Shown here in pieces: positions 1-12,200 of a DNA stretch of 64,000 nucleotides. The DNA comes from Massariosphaeria phaeospora. Lineage: Eukaryota; Ascomycota; Dothideomycetes; Pleosporales. The stretch covers positions 682,001 through 746,000 of the forward strand of contig JAADJZ010000009.1 in the NCBI GenBank assembly GCA_011032825.1, read 5' to 3'. Positions within the stretch are counted from its first letter, which is position 1, and each line of letters starts with the position of its first letter. The position numbers were made by a program, and so were the translations under genes. Below the pieces are notes generated by a model. The model worked only from the letters and a program-made list of their open reading frames with translations, was not told the DNA's origin and searched no databases.

Positions 1-1298
1 CTTGGATAGGTCTTGATTTCAGCGTGATTTTGTACAGCTTGATGAAATAGGAGTTACTCGAAGAGTTCTCCAGAATACTGCTAGCTGCTTTGTGTTATCA
101 GGTCATAGGCATAGGCGTCCGTCTTGAACAACCGCAAGCTTTAATAACATCATGTACTACAATATCAAGAAGTATACATGCCCTGTTCTTATGTGTTACG
201 CCACAGACTTCAGAACTTGAGTTCTGTATCGTGATTCCTTCCTCCTTACACCTCCCACCAGCGCTCTATGTGCACCTCATATGACCCAGGTGCCCCAGGA
301 ACGCAGCTAGGTAGCGCAGGAGGATATGCGCAGCGATACGTTGTCTTTAACGTTGATCCAGAGTTGGAGGCAGGCCTGTTTTGCACGGGAAAAAAGAAGA
401 ATGGCCGGCTATTAGCAAGGGCGTTGAGCACTAGCGGAACCACATTGGGATTGTCCAAACGTGTAGCTGGGCACTCATAGCCCCTACACCTGAAGGAAGC
501 ACACATATATACACGTGTATGAAGGTCGATGATGCTGGTGTAACGAAAGATGTGGGGAATTTTCACCCCGAAGTATAGCCGAACCTAACCTCAACACCAC
601 ATGTAGGTGGCGAGATGCCATACACAACCCCCAACAAGTCATGTCTTGATAAGCAAAACTTCTTGTTCTCATGTTGTAATCTTAGGGCAATACCTTTAGT
701 TACAAGTGTCATGGCTCACCCCTTCGCGGCACGGTGACGTTATCATATGACGGCCTCGGCCAGCACATTCTTCTCTAATGGAATAGCTGATTGGCGCCTC
801 ATGGTGTTTCTATTAGGAGTTGCTATGCGTATGCCAGCGGCCGCGGCAGAATAGATCTGTCACGCGTAAATGCCACGAGTCGTGATTGAGGCGTCCGTTA
901 AGTGAATATCTATTTCACTAGACGAGCGCATCGAAACCGACTCTCTTTCACCGAGTACTATTCCACCCGGACTTTACAACGTGTTTTCACTATACATAAT
1001 CCCTGCTCTTCCGCCCGCACCATGGCGCGCGATCGACGACCCCCATCCACTGACGCGCCACCAGCATCGGAACGCACTTGTCTGTGCGGTTGCAACTGGC
1101 GAGTCCATATATTCCATCTTTGCGAGACTGGACAACTTTTCTAAATCAACCCCACCCTGTCTCAACGGTCTTTCGGTTGTCTTTTCCTGGATAGTCCCGG
1201 ATGTTCTGCCTCCCACATCCTGCATTAACGGCATAGGTAGCGCTTTATATAAGAAGCTCTGAGGCTCTATCTGCTAAGCCAACTGGAACCCTGTCGCT
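1..1298. other. intergenic, no gene recognised
   Basis: Only short, mutually overlapping open frames occur and none resembles a known protein. The last few hundred bases presumably hold the promoter and 5' leader of the gene starting at 1299; a TATA-like run (tttatataag) lies at about 1244, some 50 bases upstream of that start. Confidence 0.5.
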
Positions 1299-3402
1299 AT
1301 GGGCGGGAAGAATTCATCTAAGAAGCATTGGACGCGCCTCGACCTGGCATCGATCGCTATACTCGCGCCTTCGAACGAACGTTCTGATACCCCCACATCC
1401 TCCAAAAACGCTCCCTCGAGTTCTTCTCACTCCAACGAAGAGAACAGTCTCCAAGACCTGGAGAGCTCACTAGGCGGTTTGATCCTCACCCCGAATACTG
1501 CTGACTTGGAGACCTTCACCGCAAACCAGTCGCAACGCAGCGAGCGCTCCCTTCCCTGTGCCAAATATCCGCCAAACTTGCAGCCGATTCCGATATCTCA
1601 GCCTATAGCTCGCACCGTACTTTCTCTGTCAGGCTCGGGTAACCCGATACCCTCACCGCTCTCGTCAGACTCCTCGAAGCGTCCACACTGGAGTAGCCCA
1701 CAACCATTAGCCGTTGACTTAGTCCCCTTCAAGGTCTATTTCATACCAAGCAGCAGGCAGGTGGCGAAAGACTCTGTCGTCCAAGACCAGAAGCGGCAAA
1801 CAGGCTTCTTCAGTCACCCAGCGCTGGTGGTCGGATGGGACGATGATTACACATACTTCTACGCGCTGACCAAGAAGCCCCCGGAGGCGATCGGCCAGCT
1901 AGATATGTGTCTCAAGATCGGAAACACGCATGAGGAAGGCGGAGAACGGGTTTTGAAACTTGCGCAGGGCTCCGCCGCTATGGAGCATGAGACTTGGGTG
2001 AACCTTGAGCAACAGTTCTATATTGAAAACAAGATCTTGCGGGAGTGGCGAAACAATGTGATCATCGCTCCAGACAGCCAGGTGAAGCTCTGGAAGATGG
2101 TGGAACTGCTCGAGTCTCTTCAAAATCGATACCTCTACAAGCCGTTGCCGCGCGACCTGACTGGCGTTGACCCCGGCACTATCCTCATGCTTCCAAACGA
2201 ACCGACGGCATCAACGCTCGGAGCACCCGTCATGGTAATCGCGAAAGAATTTACGAGGGGCAAAACACGCGTTCGATTCCTCCGTGTCAAACAGATTGGG
2301 ATCCAGCCGCTCGCGGAGAGGGCTCTTCGGGCGCGCCTTAGTTCCCTCATGATAGCTCAGGAGCCTTGCAAGGGACATGACCGTACACCAGTCATGGTAC
2401 TCGAGCCTGGATGTCCGAATCTGCGTGAGCCGTCGTACGTCGAAGTCTGCGAGGCTGCGAAGTGGGCCGACGCGAGCAAGTTCAAGACCTGGTGCTGGCC
2501 AGCAATTCGGATACAGGCAAGCTCGATCGAAACCCTTCTGAGGTACATGAAGAAGCTCCCGGTGATGTTGGAACCTCCGCCGCCTTCCGTCATCTACTCT
2601 TATGGGCAGATCAACGCTGGCTTCGCTACACACGGTCCGAATGGGAACACTACGACAAGTCACTTTGTACCGCCATTCACGGACTTCAATAAGTACAACC
2701 AACCCGTCCAGAATCCACAGTATTCCGTGCCATCTCTTCAAGCGCCAACTACCTACGGACACGGTAACATCGGACCCCTTCATCACCATATTCCGAAGAC
2801 ACCGCAGCAGCAGTTGCCGCAAACTCAGGGCGGAGCCCACAACGGCTGGACGGCTTCAGATGGACCTCGGAATTGGCAACAGGAGAACGTAGCTCCAATG
2901 CCACCGCAGCAGCAATTCCCTGAAGCTCAGCGAGGCGATGGCAACGCGTGGATGGGTTTAGAGGGGTACTATCGGCCCACTTACGCCCCAGCCTCAATGC
3001 ACAACCCGTACTATAGGTATCCCAGCCTCGCGTACGGCGCCTCAGCATACGACCCACGCGCCCACTCGGCCAATATGTACTCTACCTTTAGTTCACATCC
3101 CGACCCTAGGTACGGCGGCGTCCAAGCTCCTGTCTTCCTTCCAACCACAGGATACGGCCACGGTTACGGTCACGGTCACGGTCACGACTACGGCAACGGA
3201 GTCCCACAGCAGGGGCAATACACATACAACACACCGCCCGAGTTCGCAGCAACAGGACAAGCGCGTCCCAGCTACGCCGCGCAGCAGAACCGTCAAGGTT
3301 AGTACCACCTCCAATCTCCAGCACATATTAATCAGTGTAACTAATACATCAGCACCAGATCCTCGCTATCCGCATCCCAGCCGCCCCGCCGCCTACCCGT
3401 GA
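1299..3402 (+). CDS. uncharacterised protein, 682 aa, with low-complexity His/Tyr/Gln/Pro tail
   Basis: I do not recognise the family. Exon 1 is 1299-3297 and exon 2 is 3353-3402. The intron 3298-3352 starts GTTAGT, has a CTAAT branch-like site and ends CAG. Splicing replaces an immediate stop with 17 further codons ending in TGA. The first 140 residues are Ser/Thr/Pro-rich and probably disordered. Residues about 145-430 look folded: two segments each begin with a beta-rich stretch containing a Pro-Ala/Val-Val core (SHPALVVGWDDD and GAPVMVIAKEF), which may be a duplicated small barrel (inference). Residues about 430-682 are rich in Pro, Gln, Tyr, Gly and His, with an alternating Gly-His/Gly-Tyr run near residue 620. 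There is no signal peptide or membrane segment. It converges with chk1 across about 950 bases. Confidence 0.8.
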
Positions 3403-4349
3403 TGCACCCCAGCTCAGTCCGTGCGGGCGGACACAGTTCTACTACACCAAGCACAACAAACAGCACAGCCTATCCAGAAACCCCCCAGAAAAGAGAATTG
3501 ACTCAAGCGGAGCAGATGTGGATGCTCGCGCCGTCTCCATCGACGCCCAGCTCAGCTCAGCTCAGCTCAGTCCCCACACCCAGCTCCTCTCAGCACTCGA
3601 CATTGAAGAATGTATTTTGCGGGCTCATAGCGGCGCTTCATTTATTTGTTTGTGAAAGATATCGGTCGGAAAAAGCGAGCGAGTCAAGGCATCGATCGAC
3701 ACAATGCCGTTGTCCTTCTGGCACTTTACGTTCGCTATAGCGCTCGCTCCTATGGTTGGATTTTCAAGCGGGTAAAACGGAGTGACACAGATATTGTGAT
3801 CTTGTGGGCAGATAAGAATAGTACGCTATGTAGAGAAAACCGGAATCTACTACTTGAATGCGGAATTGCTCATGTTTTCACTGTCGTGCTCTTATGATAG
3901 TAATTGCTACTCTAGGGAATCATGCGCGTTACGTACCCGCTAGCACGGCTCCTTCTGCATAGTCATACGCCTAAACATCACAGTTAAAGAGTATGGGGGT
4001 GGGGCTTGTAGTTGGTGATGAGCAACGTCTACCGCGCGGTGCTATTCAGTGTATGTACTACTTAAACTACGAGTTAGGGAACGAGGATGTGCGGAGATTA
4101 CTGAACTGTAAGGAAGGGTGGAAGGAATGCTCGTTCATAAGGCGTTGTTGATATTTCAATACGTCAAAGCCAGTGCAAGTACCCCATGCGGATTTTCCCG
4201 GCGTGCGTATAATAGATCGAAACATGTCCCGCACCGCTCTAAAAGCACACTGTAACTTTGACAACATTTGCCTGGTGCGTGCCACTCCCTAGAGCAAGTC
4301 TCACACCTGGCCTTGACTCTTTCTACCACTCCCACCTGGGACCTCGTCC
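3403..4349. other. convergent intergenic region
   Basis: 3' flanks of the 1299 gene (plus strand) and chk1 (minus strand). Short open frames here are not convincing. It contains a small CTCAG tandem array at 3551-3570. Confidence 0.5.
3551..3570 (+). repeat. (CTCAG)4 microsatellite
   Basis: Four perfect copies of CTCAG lie in the 3' flank of the 1299 gene, preceded by an imperfect copy. A simple 5-base tandem repeat outside any coding exon. Confidence 0.85.
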
Positions 4350-6055
4350 TTAGCCCGGCCTCAACACCACATCCGCCACGCAAAGCACCACATTCTTGAA
4401 GAACCGCCTCCACTCCAACGGATCGCCACTCGCCTTCACGAACCGCACATCGCTCATCGGGCCATCATAGTACACCCTCTCGATAACAATATGGCCATTC
4501 AACCCTTGCCGGCGTCCATCCGCCATCTTGACGCGTATACTCGCCTCGCCCGCAGTATCCCAGTCCTCGATTTGGTCGTCCGAGTAAGCGGGTATGGGCA
4601 CACCGAGCTTGTGCAGGGCCTCGGCGAGCAGCGGCACGAGCAGCGAGATGTCCATGGGCGAGATGAAGCGCGCGAGCGAGTAGCTGGGCACCACGTCTTT
4701 GAACTTGCGCGCGACTTGGGTGAGGCTGAGGGGCACCGAGGGCGTGGGTGTGAATTGCGTCATGCTGGGGTCCTGCGAGAGCGCGTCTTGGGTGCCGGGT
4801 GGTAGTTGCGATAGGAATGGTGTTCCGCTGACGCGCTGCGACTGCGTGTGGGTGCGGTGGTGGGCGGCCGCGGGTTGGGATAAAGATACGCCGTCGTGGG
4901 AGGGCAGACACGCAGGGCGTTCCCAGTCGAATGGCATGTCTGCGGTTGGGGTCTCGGGTTGGGTCGAGGAGAGGGGGTTGATGTTTTCGGGGTTTGCGCG
5001 CGAGCGGCGTGGTGCTGAGTCGATATCCATAGCGTTTTCGTCTTGGGAGGGGCCGCGCTGGGATGATTGCGTCGGGTCCCGAGAAAAATCGATGCGCAGG
5101 GAGGAAAGCATTTGGGTAGCCATGCCAACTGGGTTCGCTAGCCGTCCCGCCGACGTGAGATAGGGGTTTTTCCTCGTGAACCATGGGTGTGTCCGGACTT
5201 CATCGAGACCAAAACGGGCGGCGGGGTCCAACTTCAGCATTCCACGCAGCAGAGATATTATCTCCGGGGGCAGTGTCTGCCAAAGTTCGTCTGTGGTGTG
5301 ACCGGCCGTCTCCACGTATTCCTTGTATTCTTCACTGCGCATCGTCGGCTCGTCCCAGGGCGTGTTACCGACAAGGAGGACGAAGAGGACGACTCCACAG
5401 CTCCAGACGTCGCAGATGTTGGCCTCGTAACCGACATCCAATATGTCCTGCCTCTGGCTTCTCCTTCCGCTGACAATTTCAGGAGCAATATAAGGTGGTG
5501 ACCCGCATACGGTGTTGCACAGTCTCAGTTTCCCGTCTTTCTTGAACAGAGCGGCAAGCCCAAAGTCTGCCAGCTTCAGGTCTCCCTCTCCACTCAGCAG
5601 AATGTTTTCCGGCTTGAGATCCCGATGCGCGATGCCCCTCGAATGCATGTAGCCCACTGCGTTGATCATTTGCGTGAAGTAGAAGTGGGCAATATCCTCT
5701 CCGACGCCCTCGTCTGCTTCGATCTTGTCGAACAGGTCCCCTCCGTCGGCGAGTTCCATAGCAATCCAATGCCACAGAGTATCTTCGCCACTTCCTAAAC
5801 ATTGTATGATATTCTGATGCCTTCCCAAGTGCTGATGGAGTGTGATTTCCATCTGGAGTTGTTTCGAGGTGAGTCGGCCTTGACGGAATGCGTGCTCTTT
5901 GTTGATGAACTTTATGGCGATAATAGGCTTCGGGGCGTCCAATGGGCATGCTTTGCGAATCCTATGCGATATGTGAGCTCTTCATGCCGCACCTACAGAC
6001 GGCGCGTGATGCGTACGAGGCATAGGCACCTTGACCAATGGTCTTACTGACGAGC
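4350..6055 (-). CDS. chk1: checkpoint Ser/Thr kinase Chk1 (5' end unresolved)
   Basis: Chk1 is the DNA-damage/replication checkpoint kinase activated by ATR that restrains CDK1 (family knowledge). The main exon is 4350-5961. A 39-base exon, 6017-6055, supplies the Gly-rich loop (TIGQGAYAS), joined by a GTACGC...TAG intron. Visible kinase elements are the VAIK-type lysine (IAIKF), the glycine-poor hinge followed by DGGDLFDKIE, the catalytic loop HRDLKPEN, DFG, and SPPYIAPE. The tail carries several Ser/Thr-Gln sites and ends in a KA1-like domain. The first coding exon is uncertain: ATG at 6262-6264 with a GTAAGT donor (MALAPPG) is one candidate, and ATG at 6182-6184 another. Identity is strong; only the N-terminal few residues are open. 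Convergent with the 1299 gene. Confidence 0.9.
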
Positions 6056-6264
6056 CTGAAAGGCAAATTCGAAGGCAGCGGCGCAAGTTGGCTCTATCCC
6101 GTTGATTAGTCCCGTTGATGTACAGAGCAATGCAACGCGTCTTAGCCACGACTGGTCGACATGTTTCGCATCGATGTTCGCCATGACGTAGATTCAGCAC
6201 CCTGCGGATACTGAATTACGTCCGCATGAGGAAGACTACTTACTCCTGGAGGCGCAAGCGCCAT

Positions 6265-7091
6265 TGTGAGTTGGTTCCACCGCAAGTGGGTTTGCTATTC
6301 GGTAGCCAGTGCTCGGTGCTAAGGCGTGTACCATAAATCGGATAATCTGAAGAAAAAGACTCTGTTGACAGGCCTGGTAGCTGCCTGGTCGTCGGACTCG
6401 ACTATGGCAAACACGCTGCACGCTCACGCGATGACTCGGCAACGGTTATCGATATCCGCCCTGTCACGTGACCACGCTAGTCCATATCCGTCGACCCCTC
6501 GCATCAGACCCGATGCGCAGGAGGAGGGAAGGGTTTGGAGCCAAGGCTAACGTTCTTTATGCGAATGGACTTGAATTAATATTAGTCCTGGTATTAGACT
6601 ACCTATTCGCTACCTATACATCAGACGTGGAGACACACACCTGCAGTCTCCAGCCATGATGGCCTCTGCTTCTCTCGAGCGGCGACCCACCAACCATCCT
6701 CGGAACTTGCAACGTACACCTCCCGTGTCTACATGCCGTCGCACAGATTCACAAGAATCGAATATACAGCAAGTCAATCCATGAGTGTAGAAGTGTTTCC
6801 ATCTCAGTATGCCGAGGTCGAGGCATGGACCTCCGTCCAACCCCGCAGCCTAATGTTAGTATCCAAAGTGTTTGCACTACCGTACGGACGCAGCGAAGCG
6901 ACCACAACTCCGTAGAAACCCGCCCTGATGCTGATGTTGTTTTGAACCTTTGGAACGCCGACGTCTAGAATAGAATATGCACAGATAGAGGGATAATGAA
7001 AACGCGTCTTGTCAAGGTGCCGCCCGATATAGGAAAAGTTGATCATTTCATCTGCGTAGATGGCCGAAGTGGGACGTAATAATGTTGACGT
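6265..7091. other. intergenic between chk1 and flbA
   Basis: About 0.8 kb holding the presumed chk1 promoter and the flbA 3' flank; both genes are on the minus strand. No further gene recognised. A CACGTGA-type motif (tcacgtgacc) at about 6465 could be a bHLH/E-box site in the chk1 promoter. Confidence 0.45.
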
Positions 7092-9252
7092 CTAGGACCG
7101 CGAGGGCCCTCCAGACTGGGCAGCGTATGCCGTGGCCGCAGCCGCGTCAAGTCCACGAAGTTGTGGGCCATATTTCGGGTGTTTGATGAATTTGGGAACA
7201 GAGTCCTGTGATTCTGTTAGAATTGACGCCCGGCGGTCGAGACTGAGCGACTTACGCTAGACATCAACTTAAAGATGGAGTTTTGTGCCTTCTCGAAGAG
7301 CGATGCAACCTCGACCAGACTCTGCATCATCGCAGTATCGTCACCAACAGCACGGGTCATTCGCGTGGCAAGTTGAGTCCTTAGTGCGTGGTCGATGTTT
7401 AACTCGTTCGGCGAACCAGGAGCTAGGAACGCGTTGTACAGACCTTGGTATGTTAGCCGACTAGTCAGATCATCCAGTTTTACATTCCTGAAAGCTCACC
7501 ATATGCAGCCGCGAGCGTCTCGCGGACCGTCTCAATGCTGTTATCACCACTGGGGTTGACGGCGGACTTGTATTGACTATTGAACTCTTGCACCTCGAGA
7601 TAGAAAGAAAGGTTCTCTTCACACATGGTTTCCTTTAGAAACTCACGATATAGCAACCGCCACGATGGGTTCCGGATGATCACGTTGGTGCGGTTACTGT
7701 TCGAATCGCGGGCGCCACCGTCACGAATTTTGGTGGAAGTCGTGTCCGCTGCCATCGAAGTGTCGTCACCTAACGTCCACCCAACAACTTGCTCTCCGTG
7801 TGGTGTAATGAAGTACTGGGCCTGTTTTACGGGTTGAAATTTCTCGCTAGACAGTCTGCTGTCCACCGGGGCGATGAGACCAAGCCGCAGGAACATGGAG
7901 CAGATCTCAATGGATTCACGGCGATCCACCATGGTACAGCAGTCCATAAGCCATTCCGCGGCATTTTTGCCATTGAAGACGTACTCGTAAGGACGACTAG
8001 TGGTAGGTTTATGCTTAATTAACCGTACGCCAACGTCGCACTTGGAGAATTCATGAATGGACTCGGAATCTGATGAAGCGGATTCGTTTGCAGTGAGGCC
8101 TGAGAAGCGACGGAAGATAATCTCAAGGGTCTGCTCGTCGCTGTGCAGTTTATCCGTATCGGTATCCCGTTCCAAAATGACTAGCTGATGTGGGTTACGA
8201 TTTGACTCAATTACCGCCTTGACGTGGGCCGACTGGATGCCGTTTCGGGAGCAAAACCGTTCTAGGATGTGGATACCCTTCGGTGTCAGCTGCCAAACCG
8301 AACTCTTGTTCTGGAAGTCTAGCTTTCCCTCGACAGACTCAATGAATTTGGCTTCGAGGAACTTCTGACACACTGAGCGAGCCATCTCTTTGGCCATGGA
8401 GAAGGTTGTTGTCGTAGTCGTAGTCACTACGCGGGACGAGTCCTTGGGGTCAGGCATGCGATTCGACTGGGAGAACTTCAAAGAGCCAAGGTTCGTGATA
8501 GCCTCGTCGGAGGTGAAGGTGAAATCAATCATTCGGAACCGGACGCGGTGGGGTGTGAGCGGCAGCGAGACCATTAGTGTGGAGAACAAGTCCTTGAAGT
8601 CCTAGCATAGCTGTCAGTCACACGCTGTGTAGCGAGCATCATGTCGCAGGACTGCCGAGAAGGTTTCTGCCGACTTGCACGGGCAGTTGAAGAGTGCCAT
8701 GCGAGCATTGATGCTGCGGTGTTAGGCCACAAGCGGACAGACGACTGTAACTGCAGTGTTCTCAAGAAGAAAGCTCTAGCAACTTACTCTTGTGAAAGGC
8801 CGCTCATCGTCGGTCATGCGCAACAAGCGCGACGACGTCTGATGCATCTTCTTGTCGTTGTTCCTGGGAACGGCGAACGAGCTGCCACGCCGACTCTTGT
8901 ATGATGTGTTGGCGGTGTCGCTGTCGGAGCTGCTGTGCTGGGGCGAGGCTGCAAAGGGTGCAGCGGGTGTAATAAGCGGCGTGCTGCCGGAGCGGATGGA
9001 GAGGGTGTCAGCGTTGGCCTCGGGCACAACGGATCTGATGCTCGCGGTGGCAGACGGGGCGCGGGGAGCGGCGGACGAGCGAAAGGGCGAGTCGGCAACG
9101 ATGCTGCTGGCTCTGAAGTGGAACGACGAGCCCTCCCGACTCCGTTTGCGCAGCAGTGAGGTCAGGGTCGAGCGCCTGCTTTGTGCAGTCTTTGTGGCGG
9201 CGGCGGCTTCGGGTCTGGTGCTCGGGGTGAGTGAGTGTGAGGAAGCGGGCAT
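7092..9252 (-). CDS. flbA: FlbA-type regulator of G-protein signalling (DEP-DEP-RGS)
   Basis: This GTPase-activating protein switches off the heterotrimeric G-alpha that drives vegetative growth. In Aspergillus its loss blocks conidiation; yeast Sst2 is the relative (family knowledge). Four exons give 622 aa: 8788-9252, 7500-8601, 7256-7443 and 7092-7205. Introns have GTAAGT/GTGAGC donors and all phases agree. The first 155 residues are Ser/Ala-rich and ends with the conserved DDERPFT. Two DEP regions follow (about 205-290 and 360-440; EYVFNGKNAAEWLMD in the second). The RGS domain, about 468-600, shows PSWRLLYREFL, CEENLSFYLEV and, after splicing, PKF-I-PKY. The length is a little short of A. 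nidulans FlbA, mostly in the N-terminal linker. The upstream leader is very GC-rich. Confidence 0.95.
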
Positions 9253-12200
9253 TACAGAGAGACGGGGTGCGTAGCAGCAGCAGAGCTGGCGGAGCGAGGC
9301 AGCAGAGAAGGCGCGAGCCGGGCAGTGGAGACGGGGCTAGGAGTAGTTGGGACGTGGGAGGTCAAGACTCACGACTCGCGACGCACGACGCCGACGCAGA
9401 CGCAACGACTCAACTGCTCGCCCGCCCGCGCCAGGGCAGAGGGCAGCGGGCCCAACCCCAAAGCGCGCACGCCCCTCGCCCCTCGCCGCCGCGCCAGACG
9501 ATCCGTACTGAGTCCTGACACAGTCACACAGACACACACAGACAAGCTACAACTGACAGGGCAGGCCCGTTCACCCTCCACCGCACGGCGCACGCACACA
9601 CGCATCTGGGGGCTTGGCGCCGCCCCCTGCTGCCATGCTGCTGCTTCTGCTGCAGTGCTGGGTGCATGGCGCCTGAAGTTTGCACGGCGGCGCGGAGTCG
9701 GACGCCCTGAGGACAACAGCTGCGGAGAGACGCCAGGCCATCTGCGGTGGGCGGCCGTCGCCGAGAGACAGGCCAAAACAACAGTGACAGCCAGACGACG
9801 CCGTGCACGGGAACGGCTACCTACTGAGCGATTCCTCATGGCCACGAGGGTCGGGCATGTCCGCCGCGCTCCATTCCTCCGATGCAGCCTAGTGGCCCTG
9901 CTCCCGGTACCTAGCACAGATCGCACTATCGCCCTAGGCTCGTACGCGCGAGAGGACTGGCTGATTCACCGGCCACCGCCATCATCTCCGCCAGGCGTGT
10001 TGGCCCGCCGTGGACTGCGACTGCGACTGCCAGTGCGAGACAGCTCAGACGGCCAGCGGGGCACGGAAGAGGGGGTTCTGCATTTGACGCAATACAACTT
10101 GCAGCAGCGTCTGCTCCCGCCGACGCATCGCCTCCTGGGCGTGGAGGCAATGCAGGCCAGAAACGTGGCGCGCCGACAGCTGTCGTGCTGGAGCACCACG
10201 GCACCCGCAGTCCTCGCGTCTGTGGCAGAACGCAGAGCACTCTACGCATGCGGCTAGCAGCTCTTCGAAATGTGCGCAAACAGCACCGCCGTCTGCGCGT
10301 CTTTGGTTGTCCCCGTTGTCCCCGTTGCCGTCGTGCAACGTCTGGTGGCGAGCGGCTTTGTGCTGAAGGCGACGGAAGAATGGCTGCATCGTCGCACAGC
10401 AGGGCGCTGGCTCAGGTTTCAACTCCGCCCCCCCAGCCCGGAGGATTGACTCCACATGGCACGATGGCACAGGCAACGTGCAATCCACGTTGCACCCTTG
10501 CGAGTGGACCCTTCGTCACGTCGTCCCGACTCCCTCGAATCAGCCGCCCGCTGCGCGCCATGTGCGCTTCGCCGCTTTTTATTCCCAACACAATATCACA
10601 CCTACTTGTCGCCTGTGGAAATGCACATTCAGCCGAACTACCGCCGATAAACTTCCCGGGCAACACAGGTGATGGCAAGTAATGGCCGAATTCACAACAG
10701 CTGGCTGCTCAATAAGCACAATACAGCTGATGGGAAGCTTTGTCCGGCAGTCCATGGATGCCGCCGCTGCTGCAAACATCACAGGGAGCCCGGCCTCTCT
10801 AGAGCTCGACGGTCCCCGGACGGAGATCGGCCGAGCCCAAGTATCACCTATCGCGTAGGCTTGCAGGTGCGATCTCCAACACGTGGCAGCCCTCTGATTT
10901 CGTGGGGCGCATATCGGGCGTATTTGTAACGACGGCCCTACGCCCCTCCTAAACTCTACAAGTACGTCTCCGTACCTCGGCCGCCCGCCGCGAGAGGCAA
11001 GTGTCAGAACGGCGAGCAACCGAAACTACGTCCAGGTTCAACGCCACGGGTGCCGCACACGACTTGCACTTGTATAAAAAACAACTACGCAGGTTTTACC
11101 CGAAGGATCATGGCGCCCCCTCTGCAGGCTCTGAAACCCATCCTCCGATCCACGCCATTTATATTGCAGCTAAAACTCCTGACAAGGTACCGCCTTGCCG
11201 TTTTCAGCCATCCGTCAAGGGCTTCTTTTCTTTCAATTCTCGTGCTGCTTTCAAGCTCCACCCTTATTGCCCCTCGCTATACATGCAAATGGTTAGTGGG
11301 CCAGCAAGGATCTAGCGCAACGCCGCTCAAGCCAGAATGTCGGTGAGCCCAGTAATCTGGACCAAATCAGTTCCACGGGTTTAGGAAGAATGTGGGGTCG
11401 TTGTTGGCCAGGATTGAACCCCTTTCGGATGCCTCGGGGAGCTCGCAGGCAGAGTTGATAAAGCGGTTTCTATTGACGTCCACCCTAGGGCTCACTACAC
11501 GTGAAAACCGGCAGCTCTAAGGCAGGTAGACTACAGCCGTGAATTGTAGCAACGCAATGGACTCCCCAATCTCCCGTTCTAATTACTCTATAGTAAGTCC
11601 CTAGGTCCGCGCATCTCGAATATGTGCTAACCACCTACAAGTAACGCGTGGTAGATATGGTCTAGCCTTATCAACTGCTAATCCTGTAAGCAGCTCACGC
11701 GACACCCATGTACTTTCAGCTGGCTGGGCTGTCGAAGCCTCGCTGTCCGCACGCTCTTACAAGGGTAATGCTTCGAACGGCATACAAGCTTCGAGCCATG
11801 CTCTTGAAGGAGGTCCTGCCTTAACAAAGACCTATCGTGGCTGACATACCAGGCAATCTATTAATGGATATTGGTATAAGTATCATCAGTAAGCAGAACC
11901 ACAGCATTTACCGTTCTCACCTCTTTTCTTATTTCACGGCTTTTCGTATCAGGCCAAGCAATATCCAAAACCTAATTTGGAACACCTCTACTTGTACCGC
12001 GGCGGACAGCTCACTTGCAACGTGCCTCGCCTCGGCGTAGCCCATCGGACCGCTCCTTCTCCTTTCCGCACCTATTCGCCAGCTTTCAACCCCGCTTTTT
12101 CTCGTGTTTGGACAGAAAATCAGCTACTACATCTCCCGAGACGCTCATACCTTCATCTACTGTATGTCTCGTGCACTCGCTTCTCCATCGACTACGCCTT

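Noticed and set aside
2211..2840. 209-codon minus-strand frame within the 1299 gene
   Set aside because: Antisense shadow of a coding exon.
3399..3740. 113-codon plus frame just after the 1299 gene
   Set aside because: Composition comes from the 3' UTR and CTCAG repeat; no homology and the spliced gene ends at 3402.
8602..8787. Possible box C/D snoRNA in flbA intron 1
   Set aside because: CATGATGC and CTGA occur close together at the 3' end rather than at opposite ends, so the C/D order is wrong.
9325..10257. 310-codon plus-strand open frame upstream of flbA
   Set aside because: Arg-rich translation typical of GC-rich non-coding DNA; overlapped by equally open minus-strand frames; starts and ends without conserved features.
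11400..11470. GGATTGAACC, resembling an inverted tRNA B box
   Set aside because: No T-arm pairing and no acceptor or anticodon stem around it.
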